Shown: positions 6,910 to 12,964 of the stretch, one piece after another
How the letters are laid out: each line of letters starts with the position of its first letter
How positions within the stretch are numbered: the stretch's first letter is position 1
DNA from: Clostridia bacterium
GTDB taxonomy: Bacteria; Bacillota_A; Clostridia; Peptostreptococcales; JAAYPU01
Direction: 5' to 3'
DNA: 12,964 nt
Assembly: GCA_022360735.1 (NCBI GenBank)
Contig: JAKSCF010000288.1
Coordinates: 1 to 12,964 of the forward strand
Translations under genes and position numbers: made by a program
The notes under the pieces: generated by a model
What the model was told of the DNA's origin: nothing
Database searches by the model: none
What the model saw: only the letters and a program-made list of their open reading frames with translations

Positions 6910-7686
6910 TTAATGCATCTCCTGTCCACCTGATACATTTATAGCTTGTCCTGTCATATAGCTGCTGTAGTCTGAAGCAAGAAACACAGCAACTTTTGCA
7001 ATATCCTCAGGCGATGCATACCTTCCCAGGGGAATACAACTTTCCCATTCTTTGATGATATCTTCAGGGCTTTCGCCTGTCATCTCAGATGCCCATTCTG
7101 ATTCTTTTATGGTCATATCGGTCATTACCGATCCCGGACAAAAGCTGTTCACTAAAATATTATCTTTTGCAAGTTCTAACGCCAATCCTTTTGTAAACAA
7201 TATAACTGCAGCTTTTGTAGCACAGTAATGGGTTAGCAGTGATAACCCTGTTTTTCCTGCCTGTGAAGCCGTATTAATTATTCTGCCTCCTCCTTGCTTT
7301 TTCATGTATGGTATTACCGCTTTAGAGCATAGAAATACGCCTCTGCAGTTTACAGCAAATATTTTATCCCATGCTTTAACATCTAAATCTTCTATTAAAC
7401 TCATACTGATTGTTCCTGCATTATTGTACAATAAGTCGATCTTCCCAAAATATTTATGAGCTTCTTGAGCCATTTTTTCAGCATCATCTTCATTCGAAAC
7501 GTCCATTTTAAATGGCAAGGCTTTTCTCCCAATTGCCCGGACTTCCTTTGCAGTACTTTCTGCAGTTTCCATATTCAGGTCGCATACCATGACATCGGCA
7601 CCATGCTTGGCAAGTGCTAATGCAATTTCTCTCCCTATTCCCTGTCCGGCACCTGTTACTATGGCAGATTTACCTTCTAAATTCAT
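6910..7686 (-). CDS. Short-chain dehydrogenase/reductase (classical SDR, probable NAD-dependent)
   Basis: The 258-residue protein is a complete classical SDR. It has the nucleotide motif TGAGQGIG (residues 11-18), Asp36 at the end of beta-2 (VCDLN), which favours NAD over NADP, NNAG at 88-91, and the full catalytic set N113, S141, Y154 and K158 (HYCATK). The C-terminal stretch after PGSVMTDM closes over the substrate in this family. It would oxidise or reduce a secondary alcohol/ketone of the imported compound in the cytoplasm. The frame also opens at GTG 7695, but GGAGG sits right against that codon and 8 bases before ATG 7686, so ATG is preferred. It starts 64 bases after the zinc dehydrogenase stop; two dehydrogenases in one operon suggest successive or alternative oxidations. 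Substrate is not predictable. Confidence 0.93.
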   Translation of the reverse strand: MNLEGKSAIVTGAGQGIGREIALALAKHGADVMVCDLNMETAESTAKEVRAIGRKALPFKMDVSNEDDAEKMAQEAHKYFGKIDLLYNNAGTISMSLIEDLDVKAWDKIFAVNCRGVFLCSKAVIPYMKKQGGGRIINTASQAGKTGLSLLTHYCATKAAVILFTKGLALELAKDNILVNSFCPGSVMTDMTIKESEWASEMTGESPEDIIKEWESCIPLGRYASPEDIAKVAVFLASDYSSYMTGQAINVSGGQEMH

Positions 7687-7750
7687 TGAATACACCTCCG
7701 TCCATTATTTATATTAATTCTTAACTGTTGACATACATTGTTTTTTAAAA

Positions 7751-8776
7751 TTACATTTCAATAACTACTTTGCTTCCTTCTCCGCTTTTCATCAGTTCCA
7801 AACCTTTTTTAACGTCTTCCAGCCCCAAACGGTGTGTTACAAGTTTTTCAATAGGAATAATTTTATTTTCAATGATTCTGATTGCATCAGGGAAAGTTCC
7901 CTTGGTAATAAACTTACCATGTATATTGATCTCATTAAAAACAATGGCTGCTTGATTAATCTCTACTTTTGCGCTTTCATTAATACCGAACAATATCACA
8001 TTGCCGCCTTTCCTCACTAGTTTTATCCCTTGGTCCATTAAAAAACCAACTGCGTCTATTACAAGATCCGCACCAATAATGGTTTGGTCTTTGACTTCTT
8101 TTACTAAATCCTGACTACCAGGATCAAAGACAAAATCTGCTCCTAATTCTAATGCGAATGCTCTTCTGTTTTCCATTATGTCAGACATAATAACCTTTGC
8201 TCCTGCTGCTTTATAGAGCATCATAAATATAAGTCCAATGGGCCCTGCACCTAAGATAACAACCGTTTCGCCCGGATGGACACGCACCTCCTGAGACGGA
8301 TTTAATACACATGCAAGAGGTTCAGCCAGACAGGCAATATACGGAGGAACATCTTTACTGATTTTGTATACCAGTTTTTCAGGTACACAAGCATATTGCG
8401 CCATAGCACCATCCACCTTGTCACCAATATGTGTAAAGTTTTCACAAAGATTGATCTTTCCGGTTCTACAGTAATAGCATTTTCCACACCAGTTATTCGG
8501 ATGCACAACTACACTATCTCCAACTTCCACATTCGTGACGTTCTCTCCTACTGCTTCAACGATACCATTAAACTCATGTCCTACTACAATGCCTTCTGTG
8601 AACAGAAAAGCAGGCGGATCTGTTAGTGCTCTTACATCTGTTCCACATATACTTACAGCTTTTACTTTAATTAGTACATCCTCAGAAGTTCTAAACTTTG
8701 GCGTAGGTATGTCTTTTACATTTAATACGCCTTTTCTTTCAAACACTGCAGCTTTCATTTTTTCTGGTATTAGCAT
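7751..8776 (-). CDS. Zinc-dependent medium-chain dehydrogenase (sorbitol/threonine dehydrogenase-like)
   Basis: This 341-residue enzyme is a full-length MDR alcohol dehydrogenase. Catalytic zinc ligands are C44 (SICGTD), H67 with E68 (GHEF) and E152 (LAEPLACV). The structural zinc site is C97, C100, C103 and C111. The Rossmann domain carries GAGPIG at 176-181, and Asp199 (VIMSD) points to NAD. Members oxidise polyols, sugar alcohols, inositols or threonine, often at a secondary hydroxyl. An AAGGAGG site 7 bases before ATG 8776 fixes the start. Only 29 bases separate it from the aminotransferase gene, so the two are co-transcribed; oxidation of an alcohol to a ketone followed or preceded by amino transfer would be a logical pair. 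The exact substrate is unknown. Confidence 0.93.
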   Translation of the reverse strand: MLIPEKMKAAVFERKGVLNVKDIPTPKFRTSEDVLIKVKAVSICGTDVRALTDPPAFLFTEGIVVGHEFNGIVEAVGENVTNVEVGDSVVVHPNNWCGKCYYCRTGKINLCENFTHIGDKVDGAMAQYACVPEKLVYKISKDVPPYIACLAEPLACVLNPSQEVRVHPGETVVILGAGPIGLIFMMLYKAAGAKVIMSDIMENRRAFALELGADFVFDPGSQDLVKEVKDQTIIGADLVIDAVGFLMDQGIKLVRKGGNVILFGINESAKVEINQAAIVFNEINIHGKFITKGTFPDAIRIIENKIIPIEKLVTHRLGLEDVKKGLELMKSGEGSKVVIEM

Positions 8777-8805
8777 TTGTATCCTCCTTAAATATATTAG
8801 TCCGC

Positions 8806-10215
8806 CTATAGAATACCGTACTTTGTTTCCACTTCACCCACAAGCTTATCCATAATTTCAAAAATCTCATCTACATCCGAGTTGGTGATATTGATGGGCG
8901 GTATAAAAGATATTCTGTTGTTATAATAGCCGTTGAGTTGTGCCAACAAGCCAGCATCACGCATATTGTCAATCAGTTCAAGCGTCTCTTCCTTTGCAGG
9001 CTCTTTTGTCTTGCTGTCACGTACTAATTCGATTCCAAGATATACGCCTTGTTGTGAATATGTTCCGATAATAGGATGTTTTTGCTTAAAGTTTTCAACA
9101 ACTGCAGCAATGTATTCTCCAACTTCTGAGCACTTGTTTACCAAATCGTCTTCCTCGAAAATATCCAGCACTTTGTTAGAAACTGCACATCCTAAGGCAT
9201 AACCGGCATAGGTGCTGACAACATGCCCGGGAGCAAGGTCATCAAAGATTTCAGCTCTGGCTACAACAGCACTCATAGGGATTCCTCCACCTAAAGCTTT
9301 ACCTATCAGTGTAATATCCGGCACAACATGGGTATGTTCACTTGCAAACATTTTTCCTGTTCTACCCATACCGGTTTGAATTTCATCAAAAATAAGTAAA
9401 AAGCCATATTTTTCAGATAGTTTCTTAAGTTCTATGAGAAACTCCTTAGGCGGTGCAATGTAACCGGCTGAGCTCTGCATAGGCTCAACAATAAGAGCTG
9501 CAACATTATTAACATTTACCATTGGATTACCCAAACTTGTTTGCGATGAACTCATTAGTATATCGATTGCTTTAGTACACTGCATATCGCAAGCACCATA
9601 CGCCTTATCGTATGGACAACGATAACAATATGGATAAGGGAAGCGCTCTATACAATTGTCTGCAGATGGCACAGGATTATACCAACGATGCATACTTCCT
9701 GCACCTGTAAGACCCATTGTAGCAGTATTTTGACCGTGATATGCGCCATAAAAACAAATGATATGCGTTTTTTTTGTATGATATCGTGCAGCTCGGATTG
9801 CTTGTTCCACAGCATCTGAACCGCTTAAAGCAAGCCGTACTTTTTTGTTAAAGTTACCAGGCGTAATATCAATTAAGCGTTTAATAAGCTTATTTCTTTC
9901 CGGTGTAGGAAAATCGAACCAGTGACTGAGCTTTTTATATTGATTATCTAAAACTTCCGCAATCCTTAAGTCTCCATGACCAATATTCATACTGGACATA
10001 CCTGAAATGCAATCTATATATTGTTTACCATCAACATCCCACACCTTATTGCCTTTACCGCGTTCTATAATTTGTGGATAAGTCCACTTAGTAAATAAAA
10101 CATCACCTGGATGCTCATTTTTTAGAAAGTCAATTAAGCCTTCCTTGTTTTTGGGTGTGATGTTTTCTGAAGTAATAACACGATTTAATAATTCTTCATA
10201 TGGTTTTTTTTCCAT
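8806..10215 (-). CDS. Class III PLP-dependent aminotransferase
   Basis: The 469-residue protein has all landmarks of the class III (omega-amino acid) aminotransferases: SGSDAVEQA at 131-139, YGAYHG at 156-161, FDEIQTGMGRTG at 276-287 with Asp277 for the PLP ring nitrogen, and Lys306 in GKALGGGIP for the Schiff base. A cysteine cluster C197, C200, C209, C213 lies in the middle; similar clusters occur in some relatives, and a metal or structural role is possible. The family moves an amino group between a primary or omega amine and pyruvate or 2-oxoglutarate; substrates include GABA, ornithine, taurine, diaminobutyrate and amino sugars. As first gene of the operon, behind the palindrome-bearing control region, it likely handles an early or defining step. 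AGGAGGGG lies upstream of ATG 10215. Substrate is not assignable. Confidence 0.93.
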   Translation of the reverse strand: MEKKPYEELLNRVITSENITPKNKEGLIDFLKNEHPGDVLFTKWTYPQIIERGKGNKVWDVDGKQYIDCISGMSSMNIGHGDLRIAEVLDNQYKKLSHWFDFPTPERNKLIKRLIDITPGNFNKKVRLALSGSDAVEQAIRAARYHTKKTHIICFYGAYHGQNTATMGLTGAGSMHRWYNPVPSADNCIERFPYPYCYRCPYDKAYGACDMQCTKAIDILMSSSQTSLGNPMVNVNNVAALIVEPMQSSAGYIAPPKEFLIELKKLSEKYGFLLIFDEIQTGMGRTGKMFASEHTHVVPDITLIGKALGGGIPMSAVVARAEIFDDLAPGHVVSTYAGYALGCAVSNKVLDIFEEDDLVNKCSEVGEYIAAVVENFKQKHPIIGTYSQQGVYLGIELVRDSKTKEPAKEETLELIDNMRDAGLLAQLNGYYNNRISFIPPINITNSDVDEIFEIMDKLVGEVETKYGIL

Positions 10216-10285
10216 GATACAAACCCCTCCTACAAAATATAATTATGAGTTCACTTTACTCCCTTTGGTCCGAATCGGATTTTAT

Positions 10286-10315
10286 ATTTATATACTAATA
10301 TATTAGTATATAAAT
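10286..10315. promoter_or_regulatory. 30-bp perfect palindrome, candidate operator
   Basis: Bases 10286-10315 read identically on both strands, centred between 10300 and 10301, core TACTAATATATTAGTA. Every base is A or T except one C (10295) and one G (10306). On the minus strand it fills the spacer and -10 box of a TTGACA promoter for the aminotransferase operon, so a bound repressor would block RNA polymerase. Binding by the adjacent GntR regulator is inferred. Confidence 0.65.
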
Positions 10316-10320
10316 GTCAA
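10292..10320 (-). promoter_or_regulatory. Candidate aminotransferase-operon promoter P2
   Basis: On the minus strand a perfect TTGACA (10320-10315) is followed after 17 bases by TAGTAT (10297-10292, 4 of 6 to consensus). The 30-bp palindrome overlaps the spacer and -10 box. Confidence 0.45.
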
Positions 10321-10329
10321 GTGTATTTC

Positions 10330-10358
10330 ATTATATAATCAGAAGTATGGTTAATTAA
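10330..10358 (-). promoter_or_regulatory. Candidate aminotransferase-operon promoter P1
   Basis: On the minus strand a perfect TATAAT (10335-10330) has a weak -35 TTAATT (10358-10353) 17 bases upstream. That -35 box lies within the 14-bp palindrome, so a factor bound there would control this promoter. Confidence 0.4.
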
Positions 10359-10361
10359 CCA
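10348..10361. promoter_or_regulatory. 14-bp palindrome TGGTTAATTAACCA, candidate operator
   Basis: A perfect 14-bp dyad. Its TGGT...ACCA ends resemble half-sites used by FadR-subfamily GntR proteins, although the central spacing is longer than in E. coli FadR sites. It overlaps the -35 region of candidate promoter P1. Confidence 0.5.
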
Positions 10362-10440
10362 ACTTACACTATAAAAAATTAATTTGATTGTCACATATAA
10401 ATATTCTGTTTACCTTGATTTTTAGAGTTTACAGGTTGAC

Positions 10441-10470
10441 TTGACGTCATAAAGGCAAGAGTGATATATT
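10441..10470 (+). promoter_or_regulatory. Candidate gntR promoter
   Basis: TTGACG (10441-10446), an 18-base spacer, and TATATT (10465-10470, 5 of 6 to consensus), about 50 bases before the gntR start. The -35 overlaps the dyad TGACGTCA (10442-10449), a possible autoregulatory site. Confidence 0.45.
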
Positions 10471-10499
10471 AATATATAGCATTAATGTAAAAGCCTATC

Positions 10500-10506
10500 G
10501 AAAGGA
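10500..10506 (+). promoter_or_regulatory. Ribosome binding site of gntR
   Basis: GAAAGGA lies 12 bases before ATG 10519 but directly abuts ATG 10507. Zero spacing is not workable, so the downstream ATG is the more likely start. Confidence 0.5.
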
Positions 10507-10518
10507 ATGATTATAAAT

Positions 10519-11199
10519 ATGATAAAATCACTTAGCGAGAAACAAAACAATACAAATAAAGTCAATGTATATCATGTACTTAAAAATGCAATAAAATTTT
10601 TAGAGTTAAAGCCGGGTGAAAGAATTAATGAAGCTGAATTGTCAACTAAGATTGGTGTAAGCAGGACACCAATTCGAGAAGCACTTATTCGTCTATCGGA
10701 TGAGTTACTGGTGGAAATATATCCTCAAAGAGGTACATATGTATCAAAAATAGATCTCTCCTTAGCTAAAGAAATGGCCTATATGCGTCATGTTCTTGAA
10801 TCCGAGATTCTTTTGAATATGTGCAAAGAGAAAGCTAAAATAAGAGACCTCGTTGACGAAAAGCTTTATAAAATGAATCTTGCATTGAAGAGAAATCACC
10901 CTATTGAATATATTACAAGTGATGATGACTTTCACCGTGCTTTATTTTCATATGGCAATCACGAAATGATTTGGAATATTATTTCAAATACAAGGGCACA
11001 TTATATCCGCGTCTTAGTATTGGATATGATGCTGCCCAATAATTTAGAGAAGTCTTATGAGGATCATCTAAAAATTGTTGAATGCATTGAGAGTGGTGAT
11101 GAAGAGAGCCTTATTAAGATTATGAATGTCCATCACGATCATAATGAAACAGAAGTAGAACGTCAGATTAAAGAAATGTATCCTGAATATTTTGTATAA
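10519..11199 (+). CDS. GntR-family transcription regulator, FadR/FCD subfamily
   Basis: The 226-residue protein (230 if ATG 10507 is used) has an N-terminal winged helix-turn-helix with the GntR signature: LKPGERINEAELSTKIGVSR followed by TPIREALIRL. Its C-terminal all-helical FCD ligand domain keeps the metal-site pattern D-x3-H in DDDFHRAL, then H in YEDHLKI and the final HH of MNVHHDH. FCD regulators bind small carboxylates or sugar acids, frequently through the bound metal, and usually repress the neighbouring catabolic genes. It is transcribed away from the aminotransferase operon across a region with palindromes, the classical arrangement for local control. It may also control the transaldolase/IolB unit, whose promoter is outside the window. 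The inducer is unknown, probably a pathway intermediate. Confidence 0.92.
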   Translation: MIKSLSEKQNNTNKVNVYHVLKNAIKFLELKPGERINEAELSTKIGVSRTPIREALIRLSDELLVEIYPQRGTYVSKIDLSLAKEMAYMRHVLESEILLNMCKEKAKIRDLVDEKLYKMNLALKRNHPIEYITSDDDFHRALFSYGNHEMIWNIISNTRAHYIRVLVLDMMLPNNLEKSYEDHLKIVECIESGDEESLIKIMNVHHDHNETEVERQIKEMYPEYFV

Positions 11200-11223
11200 G
11201 CTTAATAAATAATATTTTAAAAT

Positions 11224-11260
11224 ATAAACTCCTCTTACTAAATTAGCAAGAGGAGTTTAT
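11224..11260. terminator. Bidirectional terminator hairpin between gntR and the iolB-like gene
   Basis: Thirteen-base perfect arms (11224-11236 and 11248-11260, ATAAACTCCTCTT against AAGAGGAGTTTAT) enclose an 11-base loop. It lies between two genes that converge, 24 bases after the gntR stop and 47 bases beyond the IolB-like stop. On the minus strand the stem is followed by T-rich ATATTTTAAAATATT. Neither side has a clean run of T, so efficiency is uncertain. Confidence 0.75.
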
Positions 11261-11307
11261 CATGTGTATTATAAGGGAAAGAAAAAAACAAACCATGAAT
11301 GATCTCA

Positions 11308-12096
11308 TCAATTTTCGGGCCAGATTTTCACATTATTTTCCAATAGCCAAGTATGCTTTTCATCGTTAGTTCTACCCACCCATGGATCATTCTCTAAATG
11401 CCGAATCATCCAAGTATAATACATAGCATATCCGGGTGCAGCAACTTGAGGATGAGTTGGACCCCCCGGAATACATAAAGCACTATTGTGTTCTATCTTA
11501 AACACCTTATCTTCGATAAAGCCGGCTCCAAATCCACTTTTACGATCAAATCTATAGTAATAAACTTCCGGTTGAGCATGACCATGAGGTATATAGCTGG
11601 ACCATCTTCCGGGATAATTGATTAATTCGCCCAAAACCATGTTAGAATACGGTGCATTCTTATAATCAAAAACCGTTCTGATTAGTCTTCGGGCTGCATC
11701 ATTCCATACAGAATCTCCTAAGAATTCACAGACACAATCATCTTGAGAGTAGTATATGGCATCAAATTCTTTTGGATTCGTTGTTTTCTGAACCAACACT
11801 TCTGAATCTACGCTGGCTTCTAAAGTCACTTCAGTGTTTTTGGGAACATGAAGCACAGAAGGATTTTCATCAAACAATGAGTTTCTCATGGCAGATACAA
11901 CTTGAGTATTCCATTTAAAAATAATATTACCATCTAAAAGAAGTAATGCGGTTTCCTTTTCAATATCAAAAAAATCAACTTTTTGTCCTTTTAACAATTT
12001 TTGCACACCAATATCCATCAACATATTTTGGGATTTGGTCTTCATATTTGTTATTTCGTTATAACCATTTTTTACATGCCCTAATCTAATAAGCAT
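11308..12096 (-). CDS. IolB-type cupin isomerase (5-deoxy-glucuronate isomerase family)
   Basis: The 262-residue protein is a bicupin of the IolB family, which converts 5-deoxy-D-glucuronate to 2-deoxy-5-keto-gluconate in myo-inositol breakdown. The strongest match is the C-terminal cupin: GELINYPGRWSSYIPHGHA, then PEVYYYRF, the GF pair, and CIPGGPTHPQVAAPGYAMYY. Metal ligands H171, H173, E177 and H215 are present. The N-terminal cupin is weaker, as is usual in the family. No other iol genes (iolC, iolD, iolE, iolG) are visible, so it may act on a different keto-acid or aldehyde sugar, and the symbol iolB is withheld. GGAAGGAG lies upstream of ATG 12096. It follows the transaldolase gene by 45 bases, so the two probably share a transcript. 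Confidence 0.85.
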   Translation of the reverse strand: MLIRLGHVKNGYNEITNMKTKSQNMLMDIGVQKLLKGQKVDFFDIEKETALLLLDGNIIFKWNTQVVSAMRNSLFDENPSVLHVPKNTEVTLEASVDSEVLVQKTTNPKEFDAIYYSQDDCVCEFLGDSVWNDAARRLIRTVFDYKNAPYSNMVLGELINYPGRWSSYIPHGHAQPEVYYYRFDRKSGFGAGFIEDKVFKIEHNSALCIPGGPTHPQVAAPGYAMYYTWMIRHLENDPWVGRTNDEKHTWLLENNVKIWPEN

Positions 12097-12141
12097 CTCT
12101 ACTCTCCTTCCATGACTACTATCTCTAATATAGCATCTAAA

Positions 12142-12964
12142 TTAATATTGAATCATAAACTTTCGAATAATCCTTACAAGATCATCATAGCCTTGTGAAA
12201 ACTGTTCCAATGTCTTGTTAACGGCACCAAATGTATCGAATTCTTCTATTGCCATACCGTCATATGCTTTGACAAAGTCAGGGATTTGTCTTAATTGCTC
12301 AATGTACCTTTCCGGTACTTCCTCTTCCATTCTTGCTTTCACTTCTATATTGGATTCGTTAAACCATTTCTGCCATTTATATGGGATGGTCATGAGTAAA
12401 TCACCGCCTATGAAGGCCGACCAATGGTGATGGTTTCTGTAGGCTGCTGTTAACAGCTTGGTTGTATAGCCTTTTTCCTGAAAGATTTTATAGGCCTTCT
12501 TTACAATGGCTACCCCTACATTTTCCATACATTCCGGGTTGATGATGATGCCATCTCTTGTTGTAACATGCTTTATCCAGTCATCTATTCTGCCCACCAT
12601 AATGGTGCATACCGGATTAATATCAGCGTTATCCAATCCTTCTGTTTCTCTTCTTTTCAGTCCTCTTTCCACTGCTTCTGCTACTGCTATGGCTTGAGGC
12701 ACTGTATAGGATACGGTTGCATTAATGCTGACGCCATTGTAAGTTGCTTCTTCAAATGCTTTGATTCCGGCTGAGGTTACGGGCATTTTGACTTGCATGT
12801 TCTTAGCTAATTGACTGAAATAAATCGCTTGATCTGCTAATTTTTCAGCATTGTTAAAGTATTTTGTATTGGTTTGTATGGAGATTCTTCCGGGTCCCTT
12901 AGCAGTATCAAATACCGGCTCTAACAGCTTTGCACCGTCTAGTGTCATCTGCTCAATGACCATC
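12142..12964 (-). CDS. Transaldolase-family protein, C-terminal part, 5' end outside window
   Basis: The visible 273 residues carry the C-terminal bulk of a class I transaldolase barrel. The Schiff-base lysine is K59 of the visible part, in MQVKMPVTSAG. SINATVSYTVPQAIAVAEA and KLLTAAYRNHHHWSAFIGGD match the later strands that in classical enzymes read NxTLxFS and GASFRN. The frame is open at the right edge. The N-terminal barrel strand with its usual Asp and the NP motif is missing, so the ATG at 12963 is probably internal and the gene is longer, as in the larger transaldolase-like proteins. Family members transfer a dihydroxyacetone unit from a ketose phosphate or sulfo-sugar to an aldehyde. 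Its promoter and any upstream genes lie beyond the window. The next gene encodes the IolB-like isomerase. Confidence 0.85.
   Translation of the reverse strand, partial: MVIEQMTLDGAKLLEPVFDTAKGPGRISIQTNTKYFNNAEKLADQAIYFSQLAKNMQVKMPVTSAGIKAFEEATYNGVSINATVSYTVPQAIAVAEAVERGLKRRETEGLDNADINPVCTIMVGRIDDWIKHVTTRDGIIINPECMENVGVAIVKKAYKIFQEKGYTTKLLTAAYRNHHHWSAFIGGDLLMTIPYKWQKWFNESNIEVKARMEEEVPERYIEQLRQIPDFVKAYDGMAIEEFDTFGAVNKTLEQFSQGYDDLVRIIRKFMIQY

Larger units (their letters stand above)
10216..10518. other. Divergent control region between aminotransferase and gntR genes
   Basis: About 300 non-coding, very AT-rich bases with no open frame of note. Going left to right they hold the aminotransferase ribosome binding site, a short dyad TCCGAATCGGA at 10269-10279, a 30-bp perfect palindrome (10286-10315), a 14-bp palindrome (10348-10361), an 8-bp TGACGTCA dyad (10442-10449), and candidate promoters for both directions. 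This is where the divergently encoded GntR protein would be expected to act. Confidence 0.7.

Noticed and set aside
11212..11225. 14-bp palindrome of only A and T after gntR
   Set aside because: Low-complexity AT sequence in which short symmetry is expected; it abuts the terminator and needs no separate role.
1..12964. Mobile elements, CRISPR arrays, tRNA or rRNA genes
   Set aside because: No transposase or integrase frame, no regularly spaced direct repeats and no tRNA-like cloverleaf were noticed on reading either strand.

Overview
This window looks like a catabolic locus from a low-GC Gram-positive anaerobe, most likely a clostridial Firmicute. The DNA is AT-rich, start codons are preceded by strong AGGAGG-type ribosome binding sites, the solute-binding protein is a lipoprotein, and one gene is a putative coenzyme-B12 mutase. 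I cannot name the species.

Layout. From 10215 leftward on the minus strand runs a long probable operon: class III aminotransferase (10215-8806), zinc alcohol/polyol dehydrogenase (8776-7751), SDR dehydrogenase (7686-6910), sugar-type ABC importer (lipoprotein 6748-5726, ATPase 5623-4100, permease 4097-2925), a fused cobalamin-dependent mutase (2872-1106), a small VOC/epimerase-like protein (1073-666), and the start of a hydantoinase/oxoprolinase-family ATPase that leaves the window at base 1. A FadR-type GntR regulator (10519-11199) is transcribed divergently. The intergenic region between regulator and aminotransferase carries two palindromes, one of 30 bp and perfect, placed over candidate promoters. 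A 13-bp-stem hairpin ends the regulator gene. Beyond it, a second minus-strand unit encodes a transaldolase (5' end outside the window) followed by an IolB-type isomerase.

How the genes may work together. The importer brings in a sugar-like solute. Two dehydrogenases and the aminotransferase could oxidise and transaminate it, and the IolB-like and transaldolase-like enzymes could isomerise and cleave a keto-sugar product. The unusual part is the B12 mutase: its N-terminal half looks distantly like the glutamate mutase E subunit, and its C-terminal half is a complete B12-binding domain. It sits beside a VOC protein that resembles methylmalonyl-CoA epimerase and beside an ASKHA-type ATPase, the broad fold class that includes B12-enzyme reactivases. 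A carbon-skeleton rearrangement inside a carbohydrate or aminocyclitol pathway would be novel to me. The substrate cannot be read from the sequence, and the pathway is inference.
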